Of a stretch of DNA of 64,000 nucleotides, positions 1 to 9,710 are shown piece by piece. The stretch lies in NCBI RefSeq assembly GCF_001435845.1, contig NZ_CM003596.1, positions 1,674,001-1,738,000 on the forward strand, written 5' to 3'. This stretch comes from Psychrobacter sp. P11G3. GTDB taxonomy: Bacteria; Pseudomonadota; Gammaproteobacteria; Pseudomonadales; Moraxellaceae. The stretch's first letter is position 1. Every line of letters begins with the position of its first letter. The notes beneath the pieces were generated by a model, which did no database searches, was not told where the DNA came from, and saw only the letters and a list, made by a program, of their open reading frames with translations. A program made the translations under genes and the position numbers.

Positions 1-67
1 TTCTAGGCAAATATATCAGTGGCCTCAAGTTCAGAAGCATATTTATTCAAAATGATTTTGTTATCTA

Positions 68-98
68 TTGTTAAATACCAGTCGATGCTATGTATAAT
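68..98 (+). promoter_or_regulatory. candidate maeA promoter
   Basis: A perfect -10 box TATAAT lies at 93-98. Possible -35 matches are TTGTTA at 68-73 (19-base spacing) or GTTAAA at 70-75 (17-base spacing). It lies about 70 bases upstream of the malic enzyme start. The -35 match is poor, so an activator or alternative start may be involved. Confidence 0.45.
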
Positions 99-109
99 GC
101 AGCACTAGC

Positions 110-139
110 ATAGCTTTCACTCAGTATGGCTTTCACTCA
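110..139 (+). repeat. short direct repeat in maeA leader
   Basis: Two 14-base units, ATAGCTTTCACTCA at 110-123 and ATGGCTTTCACTCA at 126-139, differ at one base and have a 16-base period. They lie between the candidate -10 box and the malic enzyme start codon, so they would be in the transcribed leader. Function unknown. Confidence 0.6.
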
Positions 140-165
140 TATGCCTTTAATAAGAAGATTACATT

Positions 166-1848
166 ATGTCAAACAAGCGTCCTTTATATATTCCTGTTGC
201 TGGACCCGCTCTTTTAGAGACACCTTTACTGAATAAAGGTAGTGCTTTTTCATCAGAAGAACGTAGTAGCTTTAATTTAACGGGGCTATTACCTCATAAT
301 ATTGAAACGATTGAGGAGCAATCATTACGTGCTTATCATCAACTAAGCTCATTCACTGACGCGATGGATAAGCATATTTACTTGCGTAACATCCAAGATA
401 CCAATGAAACCTTATTTCATCATCTCATTGAGCAGCATATCGAAGAAGTCATGCCGCTCATTTATACCCCAACCGTTGGTCAGGCGTGTGAAAAATTCTC
501 GCAAATTTATCGTCGTAAACGTGGTTTGTTTATCTCATATCCTGAGCGTCACAAAATCGACGATATGCTACAAAATGCCACCAAACAAAACGTTAAAGTG
601 ATCGTTGTTACTGACGGTGAACGTATATTGGGCCTAGGGGATCAGGGTATTGGCGGTATGGGTATTCCAATCGGTAAGTTGTCTTTATACACGGCTTGTG
701 GTGGTATTAGCCCAGCTTATTGTCTACCTATTTTGCTGGATGTCGGCACCAATAACCAACAGCTGCTTGACGATCCTATGTATATGGGCTGGAGAAATCC
801 GCGCATCTCTGGCGATGAATATAATGAATTTGTGGACTTATTCATTCAAGCCGTTAAGCGCCGTTGGCCAGAAGTGTTATTGCAGTTTGAAGATTTTGCT
901 CAGGAAAACGCGACACCATTATTGAATAAATATCGTGATCAGCTATGCTGCTTTAATGATGATATTCAAGGGACTGCTGCGGTATCGGTTGGTACTCTGA
1001 TTGCAGCGTGTCTAAATAAAGGTCAAAAACTTAGCCAACAGAATATCGCATTTTTAGGAGCAGGATCTGCGGGTTGCGGTATTGCTGAGCATATCATTCG
1101 CCAAATGCAGCGTGAAGGATTGACTGAAGAGCAAGCTCGTAGTCAAGTATTCATGGTTGATCGCTATGGCTTGCTAACAGATGGCATGACAGAGCTGCAA
1201 AAATTCCAAGAACCGTTAGTACAAAAAGAATCAGCTATTGCCAGCTGGGATAAAAGCAAGAAACTCGGCTTAGCGCAAGTGGTTAAACAAGCAAAAATCA
1301 CCGTATTATTTGGTGTTAGCGGACAAAAAGGTCTGTTTACCCAAGAAGTGATCGAGTCGCTATGTGCTAATACTGAGCACCCAATTGTACTACCACTTTC
1401 AAATCCAACGTCTCGTGTGGAAGCAACGCCGCAAGAAGTCATGAATTGGAGTAAAGGTAAGGCAATTGTTGCGACGGGTAGTCCGTTTCCTCATACCACT
1501 TATAACGGTCAGTCTTTTGAGGTTTCTCAGTGTAATAACAGCTATATTTTCCCGGGTATTGGTCTAGGTGTTTTAGCAGCACGTGCGTCAGGTATCAGCG
1601 ATAATATGCTAACGGCGGCAAGCCAAGCCCTTGCAGATATATCAATGGAATACGAAAAAGCACCTGGTGCCATCCTACCGCCGATCAAAGTTATCAGAGA
1701 GATCAGTGAAAAAATAGCGTATGCAGTGGCATTGCAAGCGGCTCAAGATAAGCTAGCACTACCTATCACATCGGAGAATTTACAACGCCGATTAAAAGCG
1801 AACTTTTGGTTACCTGAATATCGTAACTATCGCCGTACTTCTTTCTAG
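166..1848 (+). CDS. maeA: NAD-dependent malic enzyme
   Basis: Oxidatively decarboxylates malate to pyruvate in the cytosol, supplying pyruvate when cells grow on C2 or C4 compounds. The 560 residues match the usual length of the large bacterial NAD-type enzyme (E. coli MaeA is about 565). Visible signatures are the YTPTVGQAC block with Tyr100, [14 protein letters not shown] ending in Lys171, the metal ligands Glu242-Asp243 and Asp266 in FNDDIQGT, and the Rossmann loop GAGSAGCG near 298-305. The ATG at 166 follows an AAGAAG ribosome site. It is monocistronic, facing the minus-strand DMSP cluster across a shared hairpin terminator. NAD rather than NADP preference is inferred from length and family. 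Confidence 0.95.
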   Translation: MSNKRPLYIPVAGPALLETPLLNKGSAFSSEERSSFNLTGLLPHNIETIEEQSLRAYHQLSSFTDAMDKHIYLRNIQDTNETLFHHLIEQHIEEVMPLIYTPTVGQACEKFSQIYRRKRGLFISYPERHKIDDMLQNATKQNVKVIVVTDGERILGLGDQGIGGMGIPIGKLSLYTACGGISPAYCLPILLDVGTNNQQLLDDPMYMGWRNPRISGDEYNEFVDLFIQAVKRRWPEVLLQFEDFAQENATPLLNKYRDQLCCFNDDIQGTAAVSVGTLIAACLNKGQKLSQQNIAFLGAGSAGCGIAEHIIRQMQREGLTEEQARSQVFMVDRYGLLTDGMTELQKFQEPLVQKESAIASWDKSKKLGLAQVVKQAKITVLFGVSGQKGLFTQEVIESLCANTEHPIVLPLSNPTSRVEATPQEVMNWSKGKAIVATGSPFPHTTYNGQSFEVSQCNNSYIFPGIGLGVLAARASGISDNMLTAASQALADISMEYEKAPGAILPPIKVIREISEKIAYAVALQAAQDKLALPITSENLQRRLKANFWLPEYRNYRRTSF

Positions 1849-1909
1849 GTTAGAGATTAGATATAAAAATTCCTAATATTAGATACATTATCTAAGTAAA
1901 GCATTAAAT

Positions 1910-1958
1910 AAAAAAGGTTGCTAACGCTATATTATATATAGTGTCGGCAACCTTTTTT
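1910..1958. terminator. bidirectional hairpin terminator (repeat copy 1)
   Basis: GGTTGC at 1916-1921 pairs with GCAACC at 1947-1952, with an imperfect inner CGCTATA/TATAGTG stem. It is flanked by an A tract on the left and a T tract on the right, so it can end both the plus-strand malic enzyme and the minus-strand BCCT transporter. A near-identical hairpin occurs at 10751-10800. Confidence 0.85.
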
Positions 1959-2073
1959 GTTTCTGCAGTGGTATAAACTAACTGCTATCAAACCTTGATG
2001 TTCAGTGCATAGAGCAATTAACTAACTTTCGTTAAACCGTAATCAAACGCTACACTTGGTATGCTCATTTCAG

Positions 2074-3726
2074 TCACTGTTTGTCGACTGCATTTATAGT
2101 GGATGTCTTATCTGGACTGGTATCATAGAGAATGGCTTTCACAAGAGATATCCCCATCAGTACCATTACAAAACTAAAAGGCAAGGCACCTATTACCATC
2201 GCTGTTTTAATTGCACCTAAGCCTCCGCTTATCAGTAGTACTCCAACAACCAATGCTAAGATAACACCCCAAAAGATAATATGCGGCCGGCCTTTCGGTC
2301 CTTCATTACCACCTGAGTTAATAGTATTGATAACTAAAATTGCCGAATCTAACGTAGTAACTAAATAAGTCAATAATAAGACTAAAACTAAAATGGCCAT
2401 TATCCAAGCAAAACCGGGTGATAGCATCACATCAAGCATCGCCAATAACTGAGCTTCTTGGCCCACACCTGAAATCGCATCACCAGCAATACCACTGAGC
2501 GTTAAATCAATCGCGGTTCCTCCTACCACTGAGAACCAGATAAAACACATTAATGCCGGTAGTACAACAGTCCCTAATAGATAAGCACGAATGCTGCGAC
2601 CACGTGAAATACGAGCAAAGAACACACCAACAAAAGGACCAAAGGCGATCCACCATGCCCAATAAAAAACGGACCAATCTTTTTGCCATGTAGAAAGTGT
2701 GTCACCGACAGGTGTGCCATTAGGCTGCCAAACAGTCACTAGGAGCTCAGGAAGAGCGACAACATAATCAAACAGACCTACGAAAAAAGACTGTAGACCG
2801 AAGAAGGTAGAACCAAATATTAAGAAAAATGCAAAAAGAACAAGACTTAGCCACATATTTATATTGGATAACCATTTTACACCTTTACCAAGGCCAGAAA
2901 GAGCAGAGAGTGTTGCTACTCCAACGATGACAATCAATGCAACGATAATCGCTGTGGCTGACGACTTGCCGTCAGCATTGATTAACCATTCACCCATACC
3001 AACGCGATGCATACTAGAAACAAATTGCTCGACCCCAAATCCTAGTGTTTGTGCTACACCCAAAATCGTTGCAATAACAGCGACAATATCGATTGTATCA
3101 CCGAGCCTACCTGACAGTTTTTTGCCAAATAATGGCGCTAGCCCTGAACGAATGGTAAGTGGTAGTTTGCGTCTAAAGGAAAAATATGCCATTGAGAGCC
3201 CGACTAAGGAATAGCAAATCCATGCGCTAAAACCCCAATGTAGAAATGCCCATTTATAGGCGTAACGTACATTATCGGCACCATAGCCTGTTGCCATACC
3301 TTTAATAACTTCAGGATTGTTTGCAAAATGATACATAGGTTCTGCGGTTGCAAAGGTTAACATGCCAACCCCAATACCTGCGCCGAAGATCATTGAAAAC
3401 CATGAAAAGTTGGAGAACTCAGGTTTATCCCCTTGATCTCCTAAAATGAGCTTGCCATAGCGTGGAATAAACGCTAGAAGCAATGCTAATACTAAGAAAA
3501 AGGCCACACATAAGATGTACCATGTCGAAAAGTGATTGAGCAAAAAGCTATTGATTGAGCCTAGTATGGAGAGTGAGTTCTCAGGAAAGATGACAGCCCA
3601 GAGAATGAGCAAACCAAGTAGAATTTTGGCAGTAATCGTAACGTCTTTATTAAACCCCTCGTAAAAGCCTTTTGTTGCTACCTTAATCGGTAAATTGGTT
3701 AAAGGTTGTCTGCGTTTCTGTCTCAT
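2074..3726 (-). CDS. dddT: BCCT transporter, likely DMSP importer DddT
   Basis: A betaine/choline/carnitine transporter family inner-membrane protein of 550 residues with about 12 hydrophobic segments. The glycine-rich third helix reads GAGIGVGM at about 115-122, followed by ATAEP. The conserved WWIAFGPFVGVFFARISRGR block marks the family helix 8. The glycine motif is the type seen in sodium-coupled betaine carriers. The ATG at 3726 is chosen because AAAGGA sits 7 bases before it; upstream options are an ATG at 3756 and a TTG at 3789. It lies downstream of dddD on the same strand, 261 bases away, which is the usual DddT context. DMSP as substrate is inferred from that context; glycine betaine may also be carried. 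Confidence 0.88.
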   Translation of the reverse strand: MRQKRRQPLTNLPIKVATKGFYEGFNKDVTITAKILLGLLILWAVIFPENSLSILGSINSFLLNHFSTWYILCVAFFLVLALLLAFIPRYGKLILGDQGDKPEFSNFSWFSMIFGAGIGVGMLTFATAEPMYHFANNPEVIKGMATGYGADNVRYAYKWAFLHWGFSAWICYSLVGLSMAYFSFRRKLPLTIRSGLAPLFGKKLSGRLGDTIDIVAVIATILGVAQTLGFGVEQFVSSMHRVGMGEWLINADGKSSATAIIVALIVIVGVATLSALSGLGKGVKWLSNINMWLSLVLFAFFLIFGSTFFGLQSFFVGLFDYVVALPELLVTVWQPNGTPVGDTLSTWQKDWSVFYWAWWIAFGPFVGVFFARISRGRSIRAYLLGTVVLPALMCFIWFSVVGGTAIDLTLSGIAGDAISGVGQEAQLLAMLDVMLSPGFAWIMAILVLVLLLTYLVTTLDSAILVINTINSGGNEGPKGRPHIIFWGVILALVVGVLLISGGLGAIKTAMVIGALPFSFVMVLMGISLVKAILYDTSPDKTSTINAVDKQ

Positions 3727-3847
3727 ATCTAATCCTTTAGATAGTATATTTTTCATTTTAATGAATGTTAAGTGTTGCAATCCTTTCAACTGTTTAATTC
3801 ATGTCATTTAAGGTAGGTCATCAAGTGGTACTTTCCTAAACCTATAG

Positions 3848-3947
3848 GGCCAAAAGTAGTTAAGTTTTATCAAAAATTCTCATGTGCTTTATCCATTGTT
3901 TCGTATTGACAGCTTTTTGTTTAATGACACACTTATTCACTTTGGCC
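3848..3947. repeat. imperfect inverted repeat between dddD and dddT
   Basis: GGCCAAAAGTAGTTAAGT at 3848-3865 is matched, inverted, by ACTTATTCACTTTGGCC at 3931-3947, with about 65 bases between arms. It could be a long hairpin modulating dddD-dddT readthrough, an operator pair or a decayed small element. There is no T tract. Confidence 0.4.
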
Positions 3948-3987
3948 TTAGGGTCTAGACGATGATGTTTCCTAAGTTAATTTGTTA

Positions 3988-6501
3988 TTAACTTGGTAGA
4001 TATTCTTGACTCCAGCTATCGCTCACATAACCGCTAGCGATACTTGCCTCAATTTCTATTTCACTGTAACCAAGATCTCGCATGATTTGGCGAGTTGATC
4101 TCCCAAATTTCTCAGGTCGAGAGAGTGCGTACACGATACTATTCGATGGACGAATAGCATAAGGATCAAGTTGTGTCACTTTATGACCACTTGGATGATC
4201 TTCATAAATTGAAAACGAATAACTACCATGATCAGTACCTGGTGTACCATCTGCTATACGGCTGTATTCAGCACGTAACGCATTAATATCTGCACAGACG
4301 ACAGCCGCAATATCGGCAGCTTGTAGACGTTCTACCCAGTCATGAGCAGGCGCTTTTTGAAAAATATTAGACAAGAATGCTGCACGTTCACTTTTATCTA
4401 GCTCACTGAAACCTTGTAAGTCTTCAACGTTTTCGAAGTTTTTTACATCGACTTCATATGCGTTTAATAATAAGTAATTCCCTGAAGACGTATAGTAAAA
4501 GCGCGTCAACTCATCATGGCCATTGGTTTCGCGACCGGATGGCTCATTAAATAACCCACGTTTTTCAAAGTCATAACAATAAGGGATTTGCAACAACGCG
4601 CTATTGGCGACTAGTGATGTACGGCCACGTCCAATACGCCCGGTACGGTATTTTTGATATAGCGCTACGCCAATGCTCATTGCACCGCCAAAACCACACA
4701 TGACATCAATGGTACCTACGTGAGCATGCTCTTCAGGCGTATCCATAGCACCACCGCAACGTAGCATGATGCCAGTAGATGCTTGCACCACATCATCGTA
4801 TCCTATGAAATCACTACATGGACCTTTGCGAACACCACTAAAGCAATCCAGCTTGCAGAAAATGGCTTCTGGATTTAAGGCCTTTAACCCTTCAGTATCT
4901 AGCCCCATTTTCTGAATTTGCGTATCGGTCGCATTCCAAACAATGACATCAACGGAACGAACCAATTTCTCAAACAGCTCTCGGCCTTCACCTTTGCCGA
5001 TATCAGCAAGGATAGAGCGTTTACCAGTCATTTGAGACATGCCATAAATGACAGTATTCCAGCTATCGTACAATGGAGAAGCAGAGTCAAGCTTGATAAC
5101 TTCAGCACCAAAACGTGCTAGGTAACTTGCTGAATGTGGCCCAGCAATAACATTACAAAGATCAATAACTCGAACACCATCTAACCAACCGTGCTTTTCA
5201 TTAGTCTCCTTTATTGAAGGCAACTTGGTTTTGAAGCTCTTGAGTTTTTTGAATACCTCGTCAAAAGTAGTAGGCATGGGCGGTTTAGGTTGCAGCATTG
5301 ACTCCCCACACCCTTCTAACCAAACAATCGGCCCTGGCTGGATCATTTTACCGTAAGTTGGATCGTCAACTTCAATCATGAGGCCTGCAGTTTCTGCATG
5401 ATCGTCACGAATCCATTCTTGTAACCAACGCTGCGGTGCTCCAGGTATGCCTCGTTTCCCAAAAATCTTTTGCCACTCTTTTGAAGTACGTAGTAAAAAA
5501 GCGCCTTTCATTTTTTCAGCAATGTGATCTGCCCAATGTTTTGGCATTGGATAAACCCCAAGCGATGTATCAGATGTCCATTGACTAGAAGGTAAATAAG
5601 TGTCTTCTTCTTCAGTCAATCCTTCCGCAAGTAACTCGTCGTATAATCCCAATACTTGTAAACAACGCTTAGCGTGATATTTGTGGCTAGGACATACTAC
5701 GTAAAACATACGCCCGTCTTTACACATATAGCTACGATAAAAAGGATCTAGCAGTTCTTGCAACTCTTCGTATCCCATGTTCATCGGAATACCTTCAACG
5801 CGACGACGTTGAATTTCAACTTCACGCTGAGTCAAATAACGTTCAGGAAGGTTTTCAATCTCTATTGAGTTGTAGCAGAGACCTTCCATGACAGCAGCAG
5901 CAAGAGGAACTTCAATAGCATCGCCAAGACCAGTATTTTCACGTGCTTGTAGTGCAAAAACGACTGAGGAACCTGCCAGCATTGCACCATAAGCCGAGGG
6001 AAGTGGCAGGGGAGAAAACGATGGGTTGATTCCCATTAGGACACGGTTTAAACCCATGTCAGTAAACACACCTGAGCTCGCTGATACGATGCTTTCATAG
6101 GCACGTAGTTCACGACGCTGTTCATCATTCGATGCAAACCCAGGGATGGACAATGTGATCAATTGTGGACGTTCTGCTCGCAGTGCTACCAGATCCAGAC
6201 CCATCTCTGCCATCTTTCCAGGACGGAAACCTTCGATGACAATGTCACTTTCCAAAATCAATTGTTTAGCCTGTGATAGTCCATCATCCGTCTTAAGATC
6301 GAGTCTTAACATCAATTTATTGCGATTTAATACGGCATTAGCGGGACTTTGCCATTTTGGACCTGACGGGGGATCGATATGAACCACGGTTGCGCCTAAG
6401 TCACCAAGCATCATACCTACAGCAGGACCTGCGATATATTGGCCAAAATCGATTACCTTGACACCGATGAGTGGCAATTCATGAGTTGCTTGCATAGTCA
6501 T
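3988..6501 (-). CDS. dddD: DMSP CoA-transferase/lyase DddD
   Basis: Cleaves dimethylsulfoniopropionate to dimethyl sulfide plus a 3-hydroxypropionyl product, using an acyl-CoA as CoA donor. The 837 residues form two tandem class III (CaiB/BaiF) CoA-transferase domains, about 10-400 and 438-837, the architecture specific to DddD. Domain 1 opens with GVKVIDFGQYIAGPAVGMML and domain 2 with GVRVIDLCNVIAGPHSASYL. Domain 2 keeps the catalytic aspartate of the family (Asp569 in IGYDDVVQASTGIM); domain 1 has Glu136 at the equivalent AYESIVSASSG, so only the second site should carry the covalent CoA intermediate, as known for DddD. The start at 6501 follows CTAAGG. It sits between dddC and dddT, supporting the call. 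In Psychrobacter sp. D2 the unrelated lyase DddX holds the comparable place. Confidence 0.94.
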   Translation of the reverse strand: MTMQATHELPLIGVKVIDFGQYIAGPAVGMMLGDLGATVVHIDPPSGPKWQSPANAVLNRNKLMLRLDLKTDDGLSQAKQLILESDIVIEGFRPGKMAEMGLDLVALRAERPQLITLSIPGFASNDEQRRELRAYESIVSASSGVFTDMGLNRVLMGINPSFSPLPLPSAYGAMLAGSSVVFALQARENTGLGDAIEVPLAAAVMEGLCYNSIEIENLPERYLTQREVEIQRRRVEGIPMNMGYEELQELLDPFYRSYMCKDGRMFYVVCPSHKYHAKRCLQVLGLYDELLAEGLTEEEDTYLPSSQWTSDTSLGVYPMPKHWADHIAEKMKGAFLLRTSKEWQKIFGKRGIPGAPQRWLQEWIRDDHAETAGLMIEVDDPTYGKMIQPGPIVWLEGCGESMLQPKPPMPTTFDEVFKKLKSFKTKLPSIKETNEKHGWLDGVRVIDLCNVIAGPHSASYLARFGAEVIKLDSASPLYDSWNTVIYGMSQMTGKRSILADIGKGEGRELFEKLVRSVDVIVWNATDTQIQKMGLDTEGLKALNPEAIFCKLDCFSGVRKGPCSDFIGYDDVVQASTGIMLRCGGAMDTPEEHAHVGTIDVMCGFGGAMSIGVALYQKYRTGRIGRGRTSLVANSALLQIPYCYDFEKRGLFNEPSGRETNGHDELTRFYYTSSGNYLLLNAYEVDVKNFENVEDLQGFSELDKSERAAFLSNIFQKAPAHDWVERLQAADIAAVVCADINALRAEYSRIADGTPGTDHGSYSFSIYEDHPSGHKVTQLDPYAIRPSNSIVYALSRPEKFGRSTRQIMRDLGYSEIEIEASIASGYVSDSWSQEYLPS

Positions 6502-6729
6502 CCATCCTTAGAATTTTATTATGCTATTACTACGAAAAATTGGAATTATCAGAAATAAAGATTTAGTGAAGAGCGGTACCATAGAGATCAGTAGCTACCA
6601 AACTATATAGTCAGAGTGCTCGCTATCTATCCACGTGTGATGTGGGTAAGATGCAAGCACCAGTTTTTGACATACTATTTAATATTTTTGAGAGCAACTG
6701 TGAGGTGATGCTCTTGAGAGATAATTGTA

Positions 6730-8220
6730 TTAAGTGGGCATTGAGAATTGCTTCTCGTCTCTCACTGCCGCACTTGGCCAGCGCTGCGTAATAGTTTTAC
6801 GACGCGTGAAGAAACGTACACCGTCTGGCCCGTACATGGCCAAGTCACCAAACAATGAGCGCTTCCAGCCACCAAAGCTTTGAGACGCGACTGGTACCGG
6901 TAGTGGGATATTGACACCAACCATGCCAACTTCGATATTGTCAATAAAGTGACGAGCCGCTTCACCATCTCTGGTATAAATACATGTACCATTACCATAT
7001 TCATGGTCATTGATGAGCTGTACTGCCTCGCTCATGGTTTGTACACGCATGACTTGCAGTACTGGACCAAAAATCTCGGATTTGTAGCTGTCCATATCTT
7101 TGGTAACGTTGTCAATCAGTGTTGGGCCAATAAAGAATCCGTTTTCATAACCTTCTGGTTGAACGTCAGAGCCGTCTGCGACCAATGTTGCGCCTTGATC
7201 GGCAGCACTTTTGATATGCTCTACGACTTTAGACTTATGTGCCTTGGTAATAACAGGGCCAAAGTCATTACTTTTCTCTGAATGCACACCAAATTTGAGC
7301 GCTTCAATGGCAGGTTTTAGTGCAGCAATCATCTTATCGGCAATTTCATCACCGACTGCTACGGCAACGGATAATGCCATACAGCGTTCGCCTGATGAAC
7401 CAAAGGCTGCGCCTAGTAATGACGTGACAACGTTATCCAAGTCCGCATCTGGCATCACAATCGCATGGTTTTTGGCACCGCCCAGCGCTTGGCAACGCTT
7501 GCCTTGTGCCGCTGCGGTCGTATAGATGTATTCAGCGATAGGGGTCGAGCCAACAAAGCTGACTGCTTTTACATCTGGATGATGCAAGATGGCATCAACA
7601 GCTTCTTTACCACCATTGACAACGTTGATAACGCCTTCTGGAAGCCCCGCTTCTTGCAACAACTGAGCGATGAATAGCGTAGAGCTTGGATCACGCTCAG
7701 ATGGTTTTAGGATAAAAGTGTTACCACAAACGATGGCCATCGGGAACATCCACAGTGGCACCATCGCAGGGAAGTTGAAGGGCGTGATACCAGCGACCAC
7801 ACCTAGCGGATGAAACTCACTCCAAGAGTCGATCTTTGAGCTAACATTACGACTGTGCTCACCTTTTAGTAGCTCAGGTGCAGCGCACGCATATTCTACA
7901 TTTTCAATACCGCGTTGTAGCTCACCTGCCGCATCGTGAACAATTTTTCCGTGCTCTTCACCGATCAAGCGGCAAATCTCATCGGCATTCTGCTCGAGCA
8001 ATTCTTTAAATTTGAACATCACGCGCGCGCGTTTTATGGGTGGTGTGTTACTCCACGCTGGGAATGCAGCCTTAGCAGCAGCTACTGCTTCACCGATGGT
8101 TTTTTCGCCGCCCAAAGCAACTTTTTTACTCAGTTCGCCCGTTGAGGGGTTGTAAACGTCTTGAGTCTGGCTATCATTATTGACTAAGCTTCCGTTAATA
8201 AAATGTCCTATCGTTTGCAT
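6730..8220 (-). CDS. dddC: CoA-acylating (methyl)malonate-semialdehyde dehydrogenase DddC
   Basis: An aldehyde dehydrogenase superfamily enzyme of the MmsA type, 496 residues. In this setting it should convert malonate semialdehyde, NAD and CoA to acetyl-CoA and CO2, the last step of DMSP carbon use. The nucleophile is Cys280 in GSSGERCMAL. The usual LELGGK glutamate is missing and the segment reads QALGGAKNH near 244-252, the signature of CoA-acylating semialdehyde dehydrogenases. ITPFNFPAMVPLWMFP near 145-160 is also MmsA-like. The start follows AAAGGA. It lies 67 bases after dddB and 228 bases before dddD on the same strand. A role in valine catabolism is possible but no other valine genes are here. 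Confidence 0.9.
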   Translation of the reverse strand: MQTIGHFINGSLVNNDSQTQDVYNPSTGELSKKVALGGEKTIGEAVAAAKAAFPAWSNTPPIKRARVMFKFKELLEQNADEICRLIGEEHGKIVHDAAGELQRGIENVEYACAAPELLKGEHSRNVSSKIDSWSEFHPLGVVAGITPFNFPAMVPLWMFPMAIVCGNTFILKPSERDPSSTLFIAQLLQEAGLPEGVINVVNGGKEAVDAILHHPDVKAVSFVGSTPIAEYIYTTAAAQGKRCQALGGAKNHAIVMPDADLDNVVTSLLGAAFGSSGERCMALSVAVAVGDEIADKMIAALKPAIEALKFGVHSEKSNDFGPVITKAHKSKVVEHIKSAADQGATLVADGSDVQPEGYENGFFIGPTLIDNVTKDMDSYKSEIFGPVLQVMRVQTMSEAVQLINDHEYGNGTCIYTRDGEAARHFIDNIEVGMVGVNIPLPVPVASQSFGGWKRSLFGDLAMYGPDGVRFFTRRKTITQRWPSAAVRDEKQFSMPT

Positions 8221-8287
8221 GGTTTATATCCTTTAAACATGTGTATGTACTATTGGTGGGTTGATATTTAATAAAGCGATTTCAGCG

Positions 8288-9469
8288 TTATGAATGGTCT
8301 GTACTACTGTCATCCCACAACATGGTGTAGAGCTGAGTCATTTCTTCAAGACTGGGTATGCGAGGGTTATTGTTCGGTGACCCTGACGCAAAGGCTTGCT
8401 CGCACATGGTGTTGACGAGCTTGTCAAAATCCGCTTTTTGCACACCAAATTCTGCGAGTGTAGGCACGTGCAACTCTTTGTTTAAGTTTTTGAGAAAATC
8501 GATCAAACGGATATTTGCCTCATCATCTGTATCAGCAGAGTCAGTGACGCCTAAGGCGCGTGCGCAGTCAGCATAACGGTCGGGTGCACTTGAGATGCCA
8601 AACTCGGTAATTGTTGGTAGTAGCATGGCATTTGATAAGCCATGCGGTACGTGGAAAAAAGCACCGATTGGACGACTCATACCATGCACTAGCGCCACTG
8701 AAGAATTGCAAAAAGCAATACCTGCCAAGGTAGAACCTAGCATCATTGCTTCACGGGCTGCCTCGTCTTTTCCATCGTGATAAGCGGTTTGGATATTGGG
8801 TCCAATCAAGCGTAGAGCCGCGAGTGCTTGTTGGTCGCTATAAGCGTTACGTTTTGGGCTGATATATGCTTCGATAGCATGGGTCATCGCATCGATACCT
8901 GTATCCGCGGTAGTACGCGGCGGTACGCTGAGCGTGAGGCTATAATCAATAATGGCTGCGATAGGCATGAAACCCATACCGACACACAATAATTTTTCAT
9001 TGTTATCATCATCAGTAATTATGGTGAAACGTGTGACTTCTGATCCTGTTCCAGCAGTAGTTGGTATGGCGATGATAGGCAAGCCAGTTTCATCTACTTG
9101 ACGAGGAAACTTATAATCACGCATGACCCCATCAAACTTACCCAAGATTGAGATTGCTTTCGCACTATCGATAGGGCTGCCGCCACCTAAAGCAATCAAA
9201 CCATCATAATCTTGTGATTTGACTTGAGAGACGCCTGCTTTGATAGAGCCTTCAGTGGGTTCGGGTACCGTATCTGAAAACACATCAGCATTGATTTGAG
9301 CTTCTTTCAAAATAGCCTGAACGTTATCAACATAGCCCAGTTTGATCATCATTTCGTCAGTGATAATCAGTGGTTTTTTTACCCCTAAGCTAGCTAATAT
9401 TGCAGGTAGCTTTTTACAGGCATCGCGTCCAATTTCCATCGTCCTTGGGAGCAAGATACTGTGTGACAT
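8288..9469 (-). CDS. dddB: iron-containing alcohol dehydrogenase DddB
   Basis: A group III iron-activated alcohol dehydrogenase of 393 residues, expected to oxidise 3-hydroxypropionate to malonate semialdehyde with NAD. GGGSPIDSAK at 95-104 binds the cofactor, and TTAGTGSE follows near 137-144. The four metal ligands are in place: Asp193 and His197 in TGIDAMTHAIEAY, then His262 and His276 in the VHGMSRPIGAFFHVPHG block, with spacing as in FucO. The start at 9469 follows AAGGATG. It is the first gene of the minus-strand cluster, divergent from the IclR gene. The substrate is inferred from the ddd context; alone, the sequence shows only the alcohol dehydrogenase family. Confidence 0.88.
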   Translation of the reverse strand: MSHSILLPRTMEIGRDACKKLPAILASLGVKKPLIITDEMMIKLGYVDNVQAILKEAQINADVFSDTVPEPTEGSIKAGVSQVKSQDYDGLIALGGGSPIDSAKAISILGKFDGVMRDYKFPRQVDETGLPIIAIPTTAGTGSEVTRFTIITDDDNNEKLLCVGMGFMPIAAIIDYSLTLSVPPRTTADTGIDAMTHAIEAYISPKRNAYSDQQALAALRLIGPNIQTAYHDGKDEAAREAMMLGSTLAGIAFCNSSVALVHGMSRPIGAFFHVPHGLSNAMLLPTITEFGISSAPDRYADCARALGVTDSADTDDEANIRLIDFLKNLNKELHVPTLAEFGVQKADFDKLVNTMCEQAFASGSPNNNPRIPSLEEMTQLYTMLWDDSSTDHS

Positions 9470-9573
9470 AGTTATTCATCCTTGAATTAATGACGTCAGA
9501 TATGAGCTTGGTAAGTGGCTCAATCGTCGTACGGACTATTCACAAAAGTGGATAGTATTTAAATATAAATTTC

Positions 9574-9602
9574 ACATAATGATAAAATTCTTATCGTTAT
9601 GT
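9574..9602. promoter_or_regulatory. palindromic candidate operator between dddB and iclR
   Basis: ACATAATGATAA at 9574-9585 and TTATCGTTATGT at 9591-9602 form 12-base arms with one mismatch around AATTC. The right half recurs as TTATCGTTAT at 9652-9661. The palindrome sits just upstream of a TATAAT at 9623-9628 that could serve the divergent regulator. Binding by the adjacent IclR protein is inference. Confidence 0.6.
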
Positions 9603-9628
9603 AAAAAGTAACAGAATATTTTTATAAT
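9600..9628 (+). promoter_or_regulatory. candidate promoter of the IclR gene
   Basis: TATAAT at 9623-9628 has a weak -35 match (TGTAAA, 9600-9605) at 17-base spacing. The -35 overlaps the right arm of the palindrome, so the regulator could control its own promoter. Confidence 0.4.
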
Positions 9629-9710
9629 AGCAAGACGCAAAAGCGTAAATTTTATCGTTATAATAAATAAATTTATTCGCTGAGAATCAGCTAGAGGTTT
9701 AAACTAAATA

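Noticed and set aside
2864-3214. 116-codon plus-strand open frame
   Set aside because: Antisense to the BCCT transporter; composition is that of a complementary frame of membrane helices.
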